64,000 nt of DNA from Rhizobium sp. BK316 (GCF_014193695.1 NZ_JACHZR010000009.1:62001-126000), one strand, 5' to 3'. Shown: positions 17,422-26,015, counted from the first letter of the stretch. Notes: generated by a model not told the origin, from the sequence alone. Translations and numbers: made by a program.

Positions 17422-18096
17422 ATGGCGCAGCAGGCGGAGATTTCGATAGAAGAGAGAAGCGACCCGGAGCTGGTGGCGATGGCGCTCGCGCGCGATCCCG
17501 CCGGCTTCCGTGCCATCATGCGGCGTTATAACCGCCGGCTGTTCCGCATTGCCCGCGGCATCCTGCGCGATGATGCCATGGCCGAAGATGCCCTGCAGGA
17601 TGCCTATCTCAAGGCATTCCGCCACCTTGCCGATTTCCAGGGTACCAGCGCCTTTTCCACCTGGCTGACGCGCATCGTCATGAACGAGGCGCTTGGCAGA
17701 CTTCGTAAGGCGCGGCGAACGCCCGAAATGCCCGTCGATACGATGCAAGGCCGCATCCTCGATTTCCCAACCGGTTCGCCGATCGACAATCCCGAGACAT
17801 CAATGGCGCAGCGACAGATCCTGAAACTCGTGGAAGAGGCGACCGACAGCCTGCCGGAAGAATTCCGCCTCGTCTTCATCGCCAGGGTGATCGAGGAGAT
17901 GAGCGTCGAGGAAACCGCCGAAATGCTTTCCCTCAAACCCGAAACCGTCCGCAGCCGCCTGCACCGGGCACGCGCGTTGCTCCGCCGCCAGCTCGACGAG
18001 ATGATCGGGCCGATCGCGATGGATGCCTTTCCCTTCGCCGGCTGGAAATGCGACCGGTTGACGGAGAAGGTGATGAGGGCATTGATGGAGCGGTGA
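17422..18096 (+). CDS. ECF-type RNA polymerase sigma factor
   Basis: Region 2 is seen in LFRIARGILRDDAMAEDALQDAYLKAFRHLADFQGTSAFSTWLTRI (about residues 40-90; pieces DDAMAEDALQDAY and FSTWLTRIVMNEA are diagnostic). Region 4 is LPEEFRLVFIARVIEEMSVEETAEM and LKPETVRSRLHRARALLRR. The 224 residues include a C-terminal tail of about 30 residues beyond region 4. No anti-sigma gene is adjacent. It is divergent from the DUF4142/cupredoxin operon, suggesting joint regulation. The start at 17422 has AAAAAGG just upstream. Confidence 0.9.
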   Translation: MAQQAEISIEERSDPELVAMALARDPAGFRAIMRRYNRRLFRIARGILRDDAMAEDALQDAYLKAFRHLADFQGTSAFSTWLTRIVMNEALGRLRKARRTPEMPVDTMQGRILDFPTGSPIDNPETSMAQRQILKLVEEATDSLPEEFRLVFIARVIEEMSVEETAEMLSLKPETVRSRLHRARALLRRQLDEMIGPIAMDAFPFAGWKCDRLTEKVMRALMER

Positions 18097-18101
18097 GGGG
18101 C

Positions 18102-18239
18102 TCACTTCGGTTCCGACTGCTGAATGACGGGCGGCGGCGTCTTGCTCTTGGTGCCGCCGCCGTCGAACATTTTCACCGCCAATATGCCGACCACCGATGC
18201 GATCATCAGTGCCAGGATTATCATCATGAGCATTCGCAT
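18102..18239 (-). CDS. 45-residue single-pass membrane protein
   Basis: The frame encodes MRMLMMIILALMIASVVG followed by ILAVKMFDGG and a Pro/Lys-rich tail ending IQQSEPK. It is one transmembrane helix with a short soluble tail and no lipobox. It converges on the sigma factor gene, with 5 nt between stops. The ribosome-binding site is weak (GGATCGG). Small proteins of this form are common in rhizobia, but no function is known to me. Confidence 0.55.
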   Translation of the reverse strand: MRMLMMIILALMIASVVGILAVKMFDGGGTKSKTPPPVIQQSEPK

Positions 18240-18384
18240 CGGCCGATCCGATCCAGGATATTGCTGGCCGGATAACAATTTAGGATGGAATTCGTTCCTG
18301 TTTCGCGTCGCCTGAGGCCGCCAGCGGCCCTCTATTATTCCCGTGTTGGCCCCTATACCCGAACCATGCGGACACGCTTTCCTG

Positions 18385-18741
18385 CTATTCTTCTATCCGG
18401 CCCAGTCTTGGGGAGATCGCCAACCCGAGGAAGACCATGACGGCCTGATTGAACCGGACCACGTCCTCGTCGTCGAGCCGTCCGAGCCGGTCGCCGACCT
18501 TGGACTTGGGGACAGTCGTGATCTTGTCTACCATCAGCAGGGAAGGAGAGCGCAGGCCATTTCGTTCCTTCGGCTCGACCGGGAGCCGGAACAGCGGTGC
18601 GTCGGTCGGATCCGTGGTGAAGGCGCAAATGGTGATCGAGTCCGTCGCGTCGAAGCTGTCGTCCTGGACGATGACGACGGGGCGCGGCTTGCCCGCATAA
18701 TCCTTGCCGCCCGCGACGGTCCAGATCTCTCCGCGCTTCAT
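18385..18741 (-). CDS. mazF: MazF/PemK-family toxin
   Basis: The 118-residue protein begins MKRGEIWTVAGGKDYAGKPR and contains the family strands RPVVIVQDDSFDATDSITIC, LMVDKITTVPKSKVG and a terminal helix. MazF toxins are sequence-specific mRNA interferases that act in the cytoplasm. Conserved Arg (KPRPV) and Thr/Ser (DKITTV) positions of the active site are present. Its start overlaps the antitoxin stop by 4 nt (antitoxin first), the usual order. Confidence 0.88.
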   Translation of the reverse strand: MKRGEIWTVAGGKDYAGKPRPVVIVQDDSFDATDSITICAFTTDPTDAPLFRLPVEPKERNGLRSPSLLMVDKITTVPKSKVGDRLGRLDDEDVVRFNQAVMVFLGLAISPRLGRIEE

Positions 18742-18962
18742 TCGTCGTCCCAGTCGGAGACCGCGTCGATGAACGCCTGATCGGCATGGCCATGAGCGCT
18801 GGCGGCCACGGCCAGAGACTGGCGGTGCGCCTCCGACTTGAACGATGATGCACGCACATCCGGCACCCAGATCTGGATCGGGCGCAGGCCCTGCGACCGC
18901 AAGCGCTCGCGATGTTCGCGCACCTTCTCGCGCGAGGACTTCGGACTTGATGCTCCAGCCAT
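18738..18962 (-). CDS. mazE: MazE-type antitoxin (DUF3018-like)
   Basis: The 74-residue protein reads SSREKVREHRERLRSQGLRP and IQIWVPDVRASSFKSEAHRQ, followed by an acidic C-terminal segment (FIDAVSDWDDE) expected to wrap the toxin. The PIQIWVPD strand fits a ribbon-helix-helix DNA-binding N-terminus. It precedes and overlaps the mazF-like gene. A perfect 14-bp palindrome 16 nt upstream of the start is a likely autoregulatory operator. Confidence 0.85.
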   Translation of the reverse strand: MAGASSPKSSREKVREHRERLRSQGLRPIQIWVPDVRASSFKSEAHRQSLAVAASAHGHADQAFIDAVSDWDDE

Positions 18963-18978
18963 GACGACACTCCGGAAA

Positions 18979-18992
18979 GGTTACATGTAACC
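18979..18992. promoter_or_regulatory. palindromic operator of the mazEF pair
   Basis: GGTTACATGTAACC is a perfect 14-bp palindrome located 16 nt upstream of the antitoxin start. Toxin-antitoxin operons are usually autorepressed through such sites. Confidence 0.65.
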
Positions 18993-19118
18993 TACTATGA
19001 GATGGATGGTATTGCCAGTGCTTTCAAGGAGGGCAGCGCTTCCCGCAGCAGGAAAAGATGCCCTATCGGCGCCGAACTTTCTTCGATCCCCGGCGTTTCC
19101 GGATCGAAGGAGCCCATC

Positions 19119-19322
19119 ATGTCCAGACGCAAATTCAAGAGACTGACCCACCGGCTTCTCGGCCGGTTCGATGACGTTCAATCCCTGCTCGATGGGATCG
19201 AAGGCAGCGCTTTGAAGCTGCAGGCGACCTGCGACGACGAGGCCGAAACCGAGGATGTCATCCACCCGACCGTGCAGCCGCCGCAATGGCCGAGGCGTGG
19301 AGCAGCACCCGCCGCCCTATAG
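19119..19322 (+). CDS. small hypothetical protein
   Basis: The 67-residue product starts MSRRKFKRLTHRLLGRFDDV; AAGGAG lies about 7 nt before the ATG, which makes the start convincing. The N-terminus is basic, the middle amphipathic and the tail acidic then Pro-rich. No family is recognised. It converges with the LysR-type regulator gene, 6 nt from its 3' end. Confidence 0.5.
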   Translation: MSRRKFKRLTHRLLGRFDDVQSLLDGIEGSALKLQATCDDEAETEDVIHPTVQPPQWPRRGAAPAAL

Positions 19323-19328
19323 AGCATT

Positions 19329-20219
19329 TCAGACGCGCTCGCATTTGCCCGCGAAGAGATCCGCATGGGCGGCAAACAGCGCGCCCAGCCTGTCGATAAC
19401 AGTGCGCACTTCCGGGCGCTGGCGCTCATCTTCATGAACGGTGATCCAGATGTCATAGGTCAGGCTGTCGATCACAGGCCCGGCGCGGACCAGGCCGGGC
19501 TCGGCATCGCCCATGAAGCAAGGCAGCAGGCCGCGGCCGGCGCCGCCGCGGATGAGATGGAGCAGCATCAGCGGCGTGTTCGTCCAGCTGGTGATCCAGT
19601 GGTCCGGCTGCCCGAAGGTCCATTTGTCGGCCGGTGTCACCGCAATCTCCGTTCCGAGCGAAATCCAGTTGTGATTGGCGGCGCTGAAAGTGGCGGCCTG
19701 ATAGGCAGCGTGGGCAACGGAGACCGAACGGCGGGTTGCGAAATTGCCGCGCTCCGGCCGGCCATGCATGATGGCGAGATGCGCCTCGCGGTAGGTGAGA
19801 TCAAGACCGGTATCGAGCGCCTTGTAGCACATGCGGAACCGGTCTTCCGGCTGCCAAACGGCCGGCAGGTGGCCGGCGATGAACCATAACATCCAGGCAT
19901 CTGCCCCGGTCGAAACGATCGGCAGGCTCAAAACGTCGCCGCGCCAGTCGGCGATCGTCTCTGCCGCCTGCTGCATGACGAGAACACGCTCGAACAGCGT
20001 CTCGCCATCCTCGGCGAGCAGATAGCCAGTCGGGCCGCGCCGGAAGAGCGTGCGCCCCGTCGCCCGCTCCAGCGCCAGCATGCGCCTGCCGATGGTCGGC
20101 GCGCTGAGGCCGGTGCGTGCCGCAGCCCCCGTAAGGCCGCCTGATGTCGCGACATGGAAAAAGAGCTGCAGATCGTCCCAGCTGGCCTCTTTCATGGATG
20201 AAAACCCCCTTTTATCCAT
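19329..20219 (-). CDS. LysR-family transcriptional regulator
   Basis: The 296-residue protein has an N-terminal winged helix-turn-helix: WDDLQLFFHVATSGGLTGAA, RTGLSAPTIGRRMLALERATG and TLFRRGPTGYLLAEDGETLF. The C-terminal region is the substrate-binding fold, though divergent (VSTGADAWMLWFIAGHLPAV). An alternative ATG at 20195 (MKEASWDD) is closer to the domain start. The gene is divergent from a small frame at 20282 and a truncated hydrolase, so its original target may have been lost. Confidence 0.88.
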   Translation of the reverse strand: MDKRGFSSMKEASWDDLQLFFHVATSGGLTGAAARTGLSAPTIGRRMLALERATGRTLFRRGPTGYLLAEDGETLFERVLVMQQAAETIADWRGDVLSLPIVSTGADAWMLWFIAGHLPAVWQPEDRFRMCYKALDTGLDLTYREAHLAIMHGRPERGNFATRRSVSVAHAAYQAATFSAANHNWISLGTEIAVTPADKWTFGQPDHWITSWTNTPLMLLHLIRGGAGRGLLPCFMGDAEPGLVRAGPVIDSLTYDIWITVHEDERQRPEVRTVIDRLGALFAAHADLFAGKCERV

Positions 20220-20281
20220 GCGTCTACCTTTGCGGGTGGGTGCGCCTTAGGTCAGTTGCATCTGACATAGATGGAGGCAGG

Positions 20282-20518
20282 ATGATGCTTCTCAACTGGA
20301 TCATGCTTTCAAACGAGCTTCACAGGCAAAGCCGCCGGCAGAGACAAGACCCGCTCGCCGATCCGCTCGATGCGCCGGAATGGGACGGGTTGCGATGGGC
20401 CTTGCCGCTTCTGAGCCGGATGGCGTGGAGACCCTACAAGGCAGATCAGGCGCCGGCGCCGAGGAACCGGGTGAAATGCGCGATGACGGCGTCAGGCGCT
20501 TCCTCGGGAATGAAGTGA
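20282..20518 (+). CDS. possible small protein, 3' part antisense to a pseudogene
   Basis: This frame starts MMLLNWIMLSNELHRQSRRQ with a good GGAGGCAGG just upstream and is divergent from the LysR gene. The last 24 codons overlap the dehalogenase-like remnant on the other strand, which suggests the original C-terminus was replaced when the remnant was joined here. It may be a real short gene with an altered end, or fortuitous. Confidence 0.3.
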   Translation: MMLLNWIMLSNELHRQSRRQRQDPLADPLDAPEWDGLRWALPLLSRMAWRPYKADQAPAPRNRVKCAMTASGASSGMK

Positions 20519-20607
20519 CCGCAAGGCAGGGCTTCGCCCTCGACCCGCTGCGCCCAGTCTCGCCACGGCCCAAGACCATCCACTCTTTTCAGCGTGCCGC
20601 GTTCGGC
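20446..20607 (-). pseudogene. C-terminal remnant of an alpha/beta-hydrolase (haloalkane/haloacetate dehalogenase type)
   Basis: In frame directly after the ion-channel stop codon, this stretch reads WRDWAQRVEGEALPCGHFIP then EEAPDAVIAHFTRFLGAGA and a stop. The CGHFIPEE sequence holds the catalytic His of the dehalogenase-like alpha/beta hydrolases, and the rest is their terminal helix. Everything upstream (nucleophile and acid) is absent, so only about 50 residues survive. Confidence 0.7.
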
Positions 20608-21399
20608 CTACGCGCCTTCGTCGGGAATGTTGAGGACTTCGCCGCAGGCCTTGCAGTGGACGGCATCGGCATCGTGGCGCTGCAGGCCGCAGCGGTGGCA
20701 GGCAAAGGTCACCTTGTGCGGCCGCACCACCGCCTGCGCCAGGCGCACGAAGAGCGAGATGCCGACGATCATGGTCACTACCGAGGTGAGCTTGCCGAGC
20801 GTGCCGGGCAGTGTGATGTCGCCGAAGCCCGTCGTGGTCACGGTCGCGACAGTAAAATAGAGCGCGTCCACGAAACCTTCGCCGCCCGGCTGGTTGTAGA
20901 AGAAGGAGGTGTAGACGAAGCCCGTCACGAGGAAGAGGAAGACCAGGAAATTGATCACCGCGCGCACAACATCGATCGCGTAGCCGCAGCCCATCCGGTG
21001 CAGCGCCACCTTCAGCAGCGGGCTTCGTCCGATCGCCCAGAGCCGCATGACGCGCAGGAAGGCGAAGTTGAAGAGCGCATTAGGGAAGAGCAGCGTTGCC
21101 AGCACGATGAAATCGATCCAGGTCATCGGCCGCAGGATCCAGCTGCGCAGCGAGGGTGCCGCGATGGCGCGCGCCGCGGTCTCGGCGGCGATCCAGACGG
21201 CGATGACGTAGTCGATGACGAGATAGGTGGGGGCGGCGCGGAAATAGGGGCCGAGCACGAAGAAGGCGAGGATGGCGATGTCTACGACGGTAAAGACGAA
21301 TTGCAGGAGCACGGCCTTACGGCCTTCGCCCCGCTCGATGCGTCGCAGTCCCGCGCGCAGGCTCTTGTGATGCGTGTCGTCGTCGAAGAGATGATCCAT
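20608..21399 (-). CDS. voltage-gated-type potassium channel with C-terminal zinc ribbon
   Basis: The 263-residue protein has six hydrophobic segments. S4-like FAFLRVMRLWAIGRSPLLK is Arg-poor compared with true voltage sensors. The pore helix and filter are YFTVATVTTTGFGDITLPG, where TTGFGD is the K+ selectivity filter, followed by the S6 segment (LTSVVTMIVGISLFVRLA). The last 40 residues add CHRCGLQRHDADAVHCKACG, a CxxC...CxxC zinc-ribbon. A K+ channel capped by a cytoplasmic zinc ribbon suggests gating by metal or redox. It stands alone; its stop codon abuts a hydrolase remnant. Confidence 0.85.
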   Translation of the reverse strand: MDHLFDDDTHHKSLRAGLRRIERGEGRKAVLLQFVFTVVDIAILAFFVLGPYFRAAPTYLVIDYVIAVWIAAETAARAIAAPSLRSWILRPMTWIDFIVLATLLFPNALFNFAFLRVMRLWAIGRSPLLKVALHRMGCGYAIDVVRAVINFLVFLFLVTGFVYTSFFYNQPGGEGFVDALYFTVATVTTTGFGDITLPGTLGKLTSVVTMIVGISLFVRLAQAVVRPHKVTFACHRCGLQRHDADAVHCKACGEVLNIPDEGA

Positions 21400-21480
21400 G
21401 CAGGCGAGATAGCTCGCTTGCCGCAGGTATCAACGGCGGTCAATCCAAGGAGGAATCCTCAGCCGCTCGCAGCCCATGGC

Positions 21481-21696
21481 TTACTGCTTGCCACGGGCTT
21501 TTCTTCCGACGCTGCGAAGCTCTTCCTTGTCGATGAAGTGATCGGTCGCGCCGGGCTCCTTGTCAGGATGGGAGACTTCCACATCGAGCTCATCGGGCAG
21601 GTCGAGTGCCTGCTTGGTGTTCATGATGCCAAGTGGCACGCGGCCGTCCTCGGTCTTTGCGGCGACTTCGACGAGCGGTTTTGTCTTCTGGGGCAT
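21481..21696 (-). CDS. small hypothetical protein
   Basis: The 71-residue hydrophilic protein begins MPQKTKPLVEVAAKTEDGRV and ends with a basic RSVGRKARGKQ. AAAAGGAGCGCC just upstream of the ATG is a strong ribosome-binding site. No domain is recognised. It is divergent from the 25-residue membrane peptide gene. Confidence 0.6.
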   Translation of the reverse strand: MPQKTKPLVEVAAKTEDGRVPLGIMNTKQALDLPDELDVEVSHPDKEPGATDHFIDKEELRSVGRKARGKQ

Positions 21697-21860
21697 GAGG
21701 CGCTCCTTTTCTCTAAAAACGCAACGCGGGGCAGACTCTCCTGTTCCATCGAGGGGTAGATTCGAGGGCTTGTCCCCAGCGCCACACCCGTTCCCGGAAC
21801 AAACAGCATCCGCCGGCGTTCGATCTCCGCGAACACATTCAATTCACGGAGGATTTTCAA

Positions 21861-21938
21861 ATGGGTCGCGGTATTCTTCTCTGGCTTCTGGGTATCCCGC
21901 TGCCGATCGTCATCCTGCTCGTTCTCTTCATGCGATAG
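21861..21938 (+). CDS. 25-residue membrane peptide
   Basis: The peptide is MGRGILLWLLGIPLPIVILL followed by VLFMR. ACGGAGGATTTTCAA precedes the ATG, giving an excellent Shine-Dalgarno. It ends 9 nt before the next gene and is probably co-transcribed with it. Near-identical short hydrophobic peptides are widespread in rhizobia as far as I recall; the role is unknown. Confidence 0.7.
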   Translation: MGRGILLWLLGIPLPIVILLVLFMR

Positions 21939-21947
21939 GAGGCTGCC

Positions 21948-22904
21948 ATGTCTCTTGCTGAAGACAGAACAGTTATCGGAGGCTCCGGCCTCGAAAGCGG
22001 GCGGACCGGCGTGATGCCGGTCGAATCATCGAAATCGGCCATGGCCTGGGGGCCGATCATCGGCGGCGCCGTGGCGGCGACGGGCATCACGCTCATCCTG
22101 CTGCTGCTCGGCTCCGGCGTCGGTCTGACGATGGTCTCCCCATGGTCGGGCGAAAGCAGCTCGGCCACGACCGTCGGCGTCACCGCGGCGATCTGGCTGG
22201 TCGTCGTGCAATGGCTGTCCTCGGCCTTCGGCGGTTATCTGACCGGACGGCTGCGTACCAAGTGGGCGGCGATCCATACCGACGAGGTGTTCTTCCGCGA
22301 TACGGCGCACGGTTTCCTCAGCTGGGCGCTCGCGACCGTCTTCGTCGCCGGCTTCCTGGCATCGTCGCTGACCTCGCTTGCAGGCGCTGGGGCAAGTGCT
22401 GCCGGTCAGGCCGCAATGGCTGCCGGTGTCGCCGGAGGGGCCGCCGCCTCGGCTTCGGACACGGATTCGACGGGGCCTGGTCTATCCACCGCCTATTTCA
22501 CCGATGCGCTCTTGCGGCCGCAGAATATCGGCAATCGCGTCAACGAGGATAATGGCGCGGCTGCTGCCGAGATCTCCCGCATCCTGCTGCAGGGCGCTGT
22601 CAACGGCTCGGTGCCGGATGGCGACAAGACCTATATTGCCGGCATCGTGTCGGCCCGCACAGGGCTTTCCGAGGCCGATGCCCGCGCCAGGGTCGATACC
22701 GTGCTGAAGCAGATCGACGACGCCAAGGTCGCAGCACAGGCTGCCGCCGACGAGGCCCGCAAGGCTGCGGCGACCTCGGCCTTGATCGGCTCTTTGTCGC
22801 TGCTGGTCGGCGCCTTCATCGCCGCTGCGGCTGCCGCGTTCGGCGGGCATCAGCGCGATGAGGAAGAGGATCTGGTGGCCACGAGCCGCGGGCCGCTGGT
22901 GTAG
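21948..22904 (+). CDS. multi-pass membrane protein (PhnA-like annotated family)
   Basis: The 318-residue protein has hydrophobic helices at about 32-60, 77-95, 120-145 and 280-305, with AWGPIIGGAVAATGITLIL and a central Ala/Gly-rich stretch. A periplasmic or cytoplasmic loop (about 165-270) includes repeated Asp/Ala helices (ARTGLSEADARARVDTVLKQ). Rhizobial homologues are often labelled PhnA-like without biochemical support. It follows the 25-residue peptide gene and GGAGGCTGCC lies before the ATG. Confidence 0.7.
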   Translation: MSLAEDRTVIGGSGLESGRTGVMPVESSKSAMAWGPIIGGAVAATGITLILLLLGSGVGLTMVSPWSGESSSATTVGVTAAIWLVVVQWLSSAFGGYLTGRLRTKWAAIHTDEVFFRDTAHGFLSWALATVFVAGFLASSLTSLAGAGASAAGQAAMAAGVAGGAAASASDTDSTGPGLSTAYFTDALLRPQNIGNRVNEDNGAAAAEISRILLQGAVNGSVPDGDKTYIAGIVSARTGLSEADARARVDTVLKQIDDAKVAAQAAADEARKAAATSALIGSLSLLVGAFIAAAAAAFGGHQRDEEEDLVATSRGPLV

Positions 22905-22937
22905 AGGGAGAGCGGCGTCTGAAACGGCGCCGCCCTC

Positions 22938-24284
22938 TCAAAAGGTTGTCACGGCCCGGAAGCCGAAGATCGCCGCATTCTCGATCCGCGAGCCGGGCTT
23001 GTCGGGATCGGCTGCATTGCCGCCGGGACGGATGACATATTGAAAGAAGGGCTGGGCCGACAGCCATGGCGTGACGGCAGCCTGATACGTGGCTTCGATC
23101 ACGGCCTCGGAACTCGGAACCGGCTGCGACGTCCCGGAAAAAGCATTCTCGGCCTTTGCCAGGTCCGACATGCCCGAACTCATGCTGGCATAGGCAAAGC
23201 TGACGCCGGCGGTGTCATCGTCGCGGCCAGGCAGAAGCCCCTTATAGGCAAGGCCCATGTCGAAATACCAGTTCATGCTGTTGCGGTCCTGCTGCGGCGC
23301 AACCGCGACACGGAAAAATCCATTGAGGCCGTTATCCGTGCTGCCGGGCTCCTGCCAGAGCGTCTGATCGACAACGGCATAGACCGCAAAATTGCCCGAG
23401 AGCCGGCGCGGGCTGCCGCTCGACAGGGGATCGGCGAGCGAAACGCCGTTCGATGCGGTGGACAGGCTGTCGAACTTTTCGGAATTGTACCAGGCGCCGA
23501 TCTTGTAGGTGCCCGGCAAGCCGTAATCGCCCTTTCCAGGCGTATAGGCATAGGCCGCCTCGGCAATCGCAAGCACGCCGTCTCCGAGCGGAAATCCCAG
23601 TCCGTTTGCATTGCCGTCAGGGTCCGATCCGGTCGGGCTGCCATTGAAGACGGCGGCCTGCAGGGTCCAGGCATCGTCGGGTTTGACGATGATCTGAGCG
23701 CCCGGAACGGCGAAGGGATAGGCCGGGCCTCCGCCTGGAAGATCCGCGGCAAAGATGCCGGGCCATCCGAATGTCGAGTTGACGAAAAGGCTGGCCGTAT
23801 TGCTGATCGCGAAATTCTGGTCCGCCAGAATTTGCCCGAGCTTCACCGTCACCTTGTCGTTCATGAGGCTCTGCGAGAGATAGAATTCGCCCAGTCTGAA
23901 GCCGGGATCGGCCTCGACAGAGGTTGCCGTCAGAAGATTGCCGACATCCTTTCCGGACAGGCCCTGACCCTGGATCGCATAACCGGAGATATGAATGCTG
24001 CCGCCGGTCCAGCCTGCCAGCCGGCTCATGTCGAAATCGCCCTGCAACTGAAAAAGACCGTCATAGGCCGTTCCCCGTTTCAGGCCGCCCGATACATTGC
24101 CGAGCACATCGCTGGTCTGCGACATCGTGAAGGTGATCCCCTGATCCCGCAGGCGGTTGCGGGCGCCGTGCCAATCGCCGGTCAATGTGGTGTCGGCATA
24201 GGATGGCGGCGCCATATCGTCCGCCCGTGCTTCCGCGCCGCAGACAGCAATCGCAAATACGAGGGCGGCGGGTACCTTTTTCAT
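22938..24284 (-). CDS. OprB-family carbohydrate-selective porin
   Basis: The ATG at 24284 (MKKVPAALVFAIAVCGAEA) gives a clean signal peptide and has GGGAAGAG just upstream; an upstream in-frame start at 24335 is unlikely. The mature protein opens with LTGDWHGARNRLRDQGITFT, the hallmark of OprB porins, and continues with GQILADQNFAISNTASLFVN, FGWPGIFAADLPGGGPAYPF and a terminal strand ending in Phe (FGFRAVTTF), as required for outer-membrane insertion. It would form an outer-membrane channel for sugars. No transporter genes are adjacent. Confidence 0.9.
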   Translation of the reverse strand: MKKVPAALVFAIAVCGAEARADDMAPPSYADTTLTGDWHGARNRLRDQGITFTMSQTSDVLGNVSGGLKRGTAYDGLFQLQGDFDMSRLAGWTGGSIHISGYAIQGQGLSGKDVGNLLTATSVEADPGFRLGEFYLSQSLMNDKVTVKLGQILADQNFAISNTASLFVNSTFGWPGIFAADLPGGGPAYPFAVPGAQIIVKPDDAWTLQAAVFNGSPTGSDPDGNANGLGFPLGDGVLAIAEAAYAYTPGKGDYGLPGTYKIGAWYNSEKFDSLSTASNGVSLADPLSSGSPRRLSGNFAVYAVVDQTLWQEPGSTDNGLNGFFRVAVAPQQDRNSMNWYFDMGLAYKGLLPGRDDDTAGVSFAYASMSSGMSDLAKAENAFSGTSQPVPSSEAVIEATYQAAVTPWLSAQPFFQYVIRPGGNAADPDKPGSRIENAAIFGFRAVTTF

Positions 24285-24461
24285 TCTCTTCCCTTTTCCG
24301 GAGGCTCTGATTTGGGAGGATGCAAAGGCGCTCACCTATAGCGCCTTTGGCGCGAACATGAGCTTGCCATCATTGGAACGAATCGCGCGGCAGGACAAGT
24401 TTGTCGGGGCGGTATGGAAGACTCGGCTTGCCCTGTCGCCAGTTCGATACGCGTTATGCCG

Positions 24462-24854
24462 TCACGGCCTGGCAAGATGCCAAACGCCTTCGGCGCCGTC
24501 GCCGTGGATATCGCCAGGATTGGAATCGAAGTGATAGGTGTAGAGCGGCGAGCCGTTGTAAGCCCACTGGGTTACCCCGGTCGGCCGTGTGACAATGCTC
24601 CAGGGACCGGAGGCCTTGGCGCCGGCCGGCGCTTCAAAGGGGGGCCAGGCGAGGGCACAAAGCAGTGTGCATTCGGACTTGCCGGGCTGGTCCTTGTCGA
24701 AGGTGTAAAGCGATCGGCCGCTATCGTCCGCCAACAGCTTGTGTTGTCCGCTTGTCACGACCGTGGCAGGCGACATGGGTTTTGCCTCTGCAACCGATAG
24801 GGAGATCAGGGCGAGGCCGAACGAGATCACGAGGCTTTTCGTCATTCCAGACAT
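24462..24854 (-). CDS. secreted-repeat protein (Lipoprotein_15/COG4315 type)
   Basis: The 130-residue protein has a signal peptide (SLVISFGLALISLSVAEA) and two copies of the family repeat: LLADDSGRSLYTFDKDQPGK with SECTLLCALAWPPF, and WAYNGSPLYTYHFDSNPGD. This family of periplasmic proteins has no established activity. Two Cys in the SECTLLC segment probably pair. GGACC before the ATG supports the start. It lies downstream of nothing obvious and ends near the OprB promoter. Confidence 0.85.
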   Translation of the reverse strand: MSGMTKSLVISFGLALISLSVAEAKPMSPATVVTSGQHKLLADDSGRSLYTFDKDQPGKSECTLLCALAWPPFEAPAGAKASGPWSIVTRPTGVTQWAYNGSPLYTYHFDSNPGDIHGDGAEGVWHLARP

Positions 24855-25037
24855 TTTTGGTCCTTTCTGCCGCTGCTCCGTGCCTGAACAGGAGAGGCTC
24901 CCGCGGCGACAGGCGGCGACTGTCTTTCAGCCGCATCAGGATCACCGGGTTAGCCGGGATTTGTAACTATACGAAGGTCGAGAAAGCAGTAGATGAAGAG
25001 GTGAGTACAAAGTTCGGTGAGCCCGATGTGATCGTCT

Positions 25038-26015
25038 CTATCGGCGCTCGGCCTCCATGTTTCCCAGCCGGAACATCTGCGCAAAGAACGCTTTGTCGGG
25101 CAGGCGGCGAAGCAGGGCCGCAATCGCCGCGCATGCCGCGACCGCGAAGACGAGCCGGCCGGTCAGGACGCCGTGCAGATTGGCGCCGAGCGACATCACC
25201 ACGATCGTATCCTCGATCACGCTGTGCGCGAAGCCCATGAACACGCAGGAGAGAAAGATCTGGCGCGGCGCCACCGAGCCCGATTGCGCCTCGCGGATCA
25301 GCAGCCCGGCGCCGTAGGAAATGCCCAGAAATAGGCCGATCGCCGTCAGATGCCCGGCCTCGCCGCGGATGCCGGCGAGACGCAGCACAGGCGAAAGAGC
25401 CTTCATCATCATCTCCATGAGCCCGGTCACCTTGAGGATTTCAAGACCCCAGGACAGGACGAGGAGGATGACGAGCATCCAGACCATGGTCCCGGCAAGG
25501 CTCCAGATGTAATCGGCCCAGTCGGGCGTTGCGCTCATCGGCAGCCAGACAGGATCGACCTGATACGAGAGCCATCCCGTCGCCGAGAAAACATGGTGCA
25601 GCATGAAGGCATAGAGCAGGCCGCCCGCGATGCGCAGCACCGTCGTCGCGATCATGCCGGGACCGGCCTTCTGGATGATCTTCTGCTCGATTGGCAGACC
25701 GTGCGCGAACAGAATGAGGGCCGAGAAAACCGTGACGTCGGCGACGCTGAGCGAGGAAACGGGAACGAGGGTGAAGACGAGGGGAATGGCGCCCCAGATC
25801 CCGACCAGCATGCCCGTCAGCCAGGCCAGTCCCAGCTCCGGGGGCAGCCCGATCAGGTTCATGACAGGTGCAAAGGCGGGCGCAACCGCCTTGACCGCTC
25901 CCATCCGCGACAGCAGCTCCGTCAGGATGGCAATCGGAACGGTGATGCGGACAAGCACCCAGTAGATGCCCAGTGTCTGGCTGGTGTTGCGCCGGATGAA
26001 CGACAGGAACGGCAT
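25038..26015 (-). CDS. gate-domain (nucleoside-recognition) membrane permease
   Basis: The protein starts MPFLSFIRRNTSQTLGIYWV, with AAAGGAG 7 nt before the ATG at 26015. It has about eight transmembrane segments in two gate-type halves (GAIPLVFTLVPVSSLS; FMGFAHSVIEDTIVVMSLGA). The second half's FxGxxHSxIEDT pattern is typical of YjiH/SpmA-like gate proteins. Substrate is unknown. It is divergent from an Lrp-type regulator gene, with only 119 nt between, so regulation by that protein is likely. Confidence 0.8.
   Translation of the reverse strand: MPFLSFIRRNTSQTLGIYWVLVRITVPIAILTELLSRMGAVKAVAPAFAPVMNLIGLPPELGLAWLTGMLVGIWGAIPLVFTLVPVSSLSVADVTVFSALILFAHGLPIEQKIIQKAGPGMIATTVLRIAGGLLYAFMLHHVFSATGWLSYQVDPVWLPMSATPDWADYIWSLAGTMVWMLVILLVLSWGLEILKVTGLMEMMMKALSPVLRLAGIRGEAGHLTAIGLFLGISYGAGLLIREAQSGSVAPRQIFLSCVFMGFAHSVIEDTIVVMSLGANLHGVLTGRLVFAVAACAAIAALLRRLPDKAFFAQMFRLGNMEAERR

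Noticed and set aside
20380..21759. 459-codon plus-strand frame
   Set aside because: It runs opposite the channel gene and a hydrolase remnant; composition is that of antisense DNA.
23040..24341. 433-codon plus-strand frame
   Set aside because: It lies opposite the OprB porin gene.
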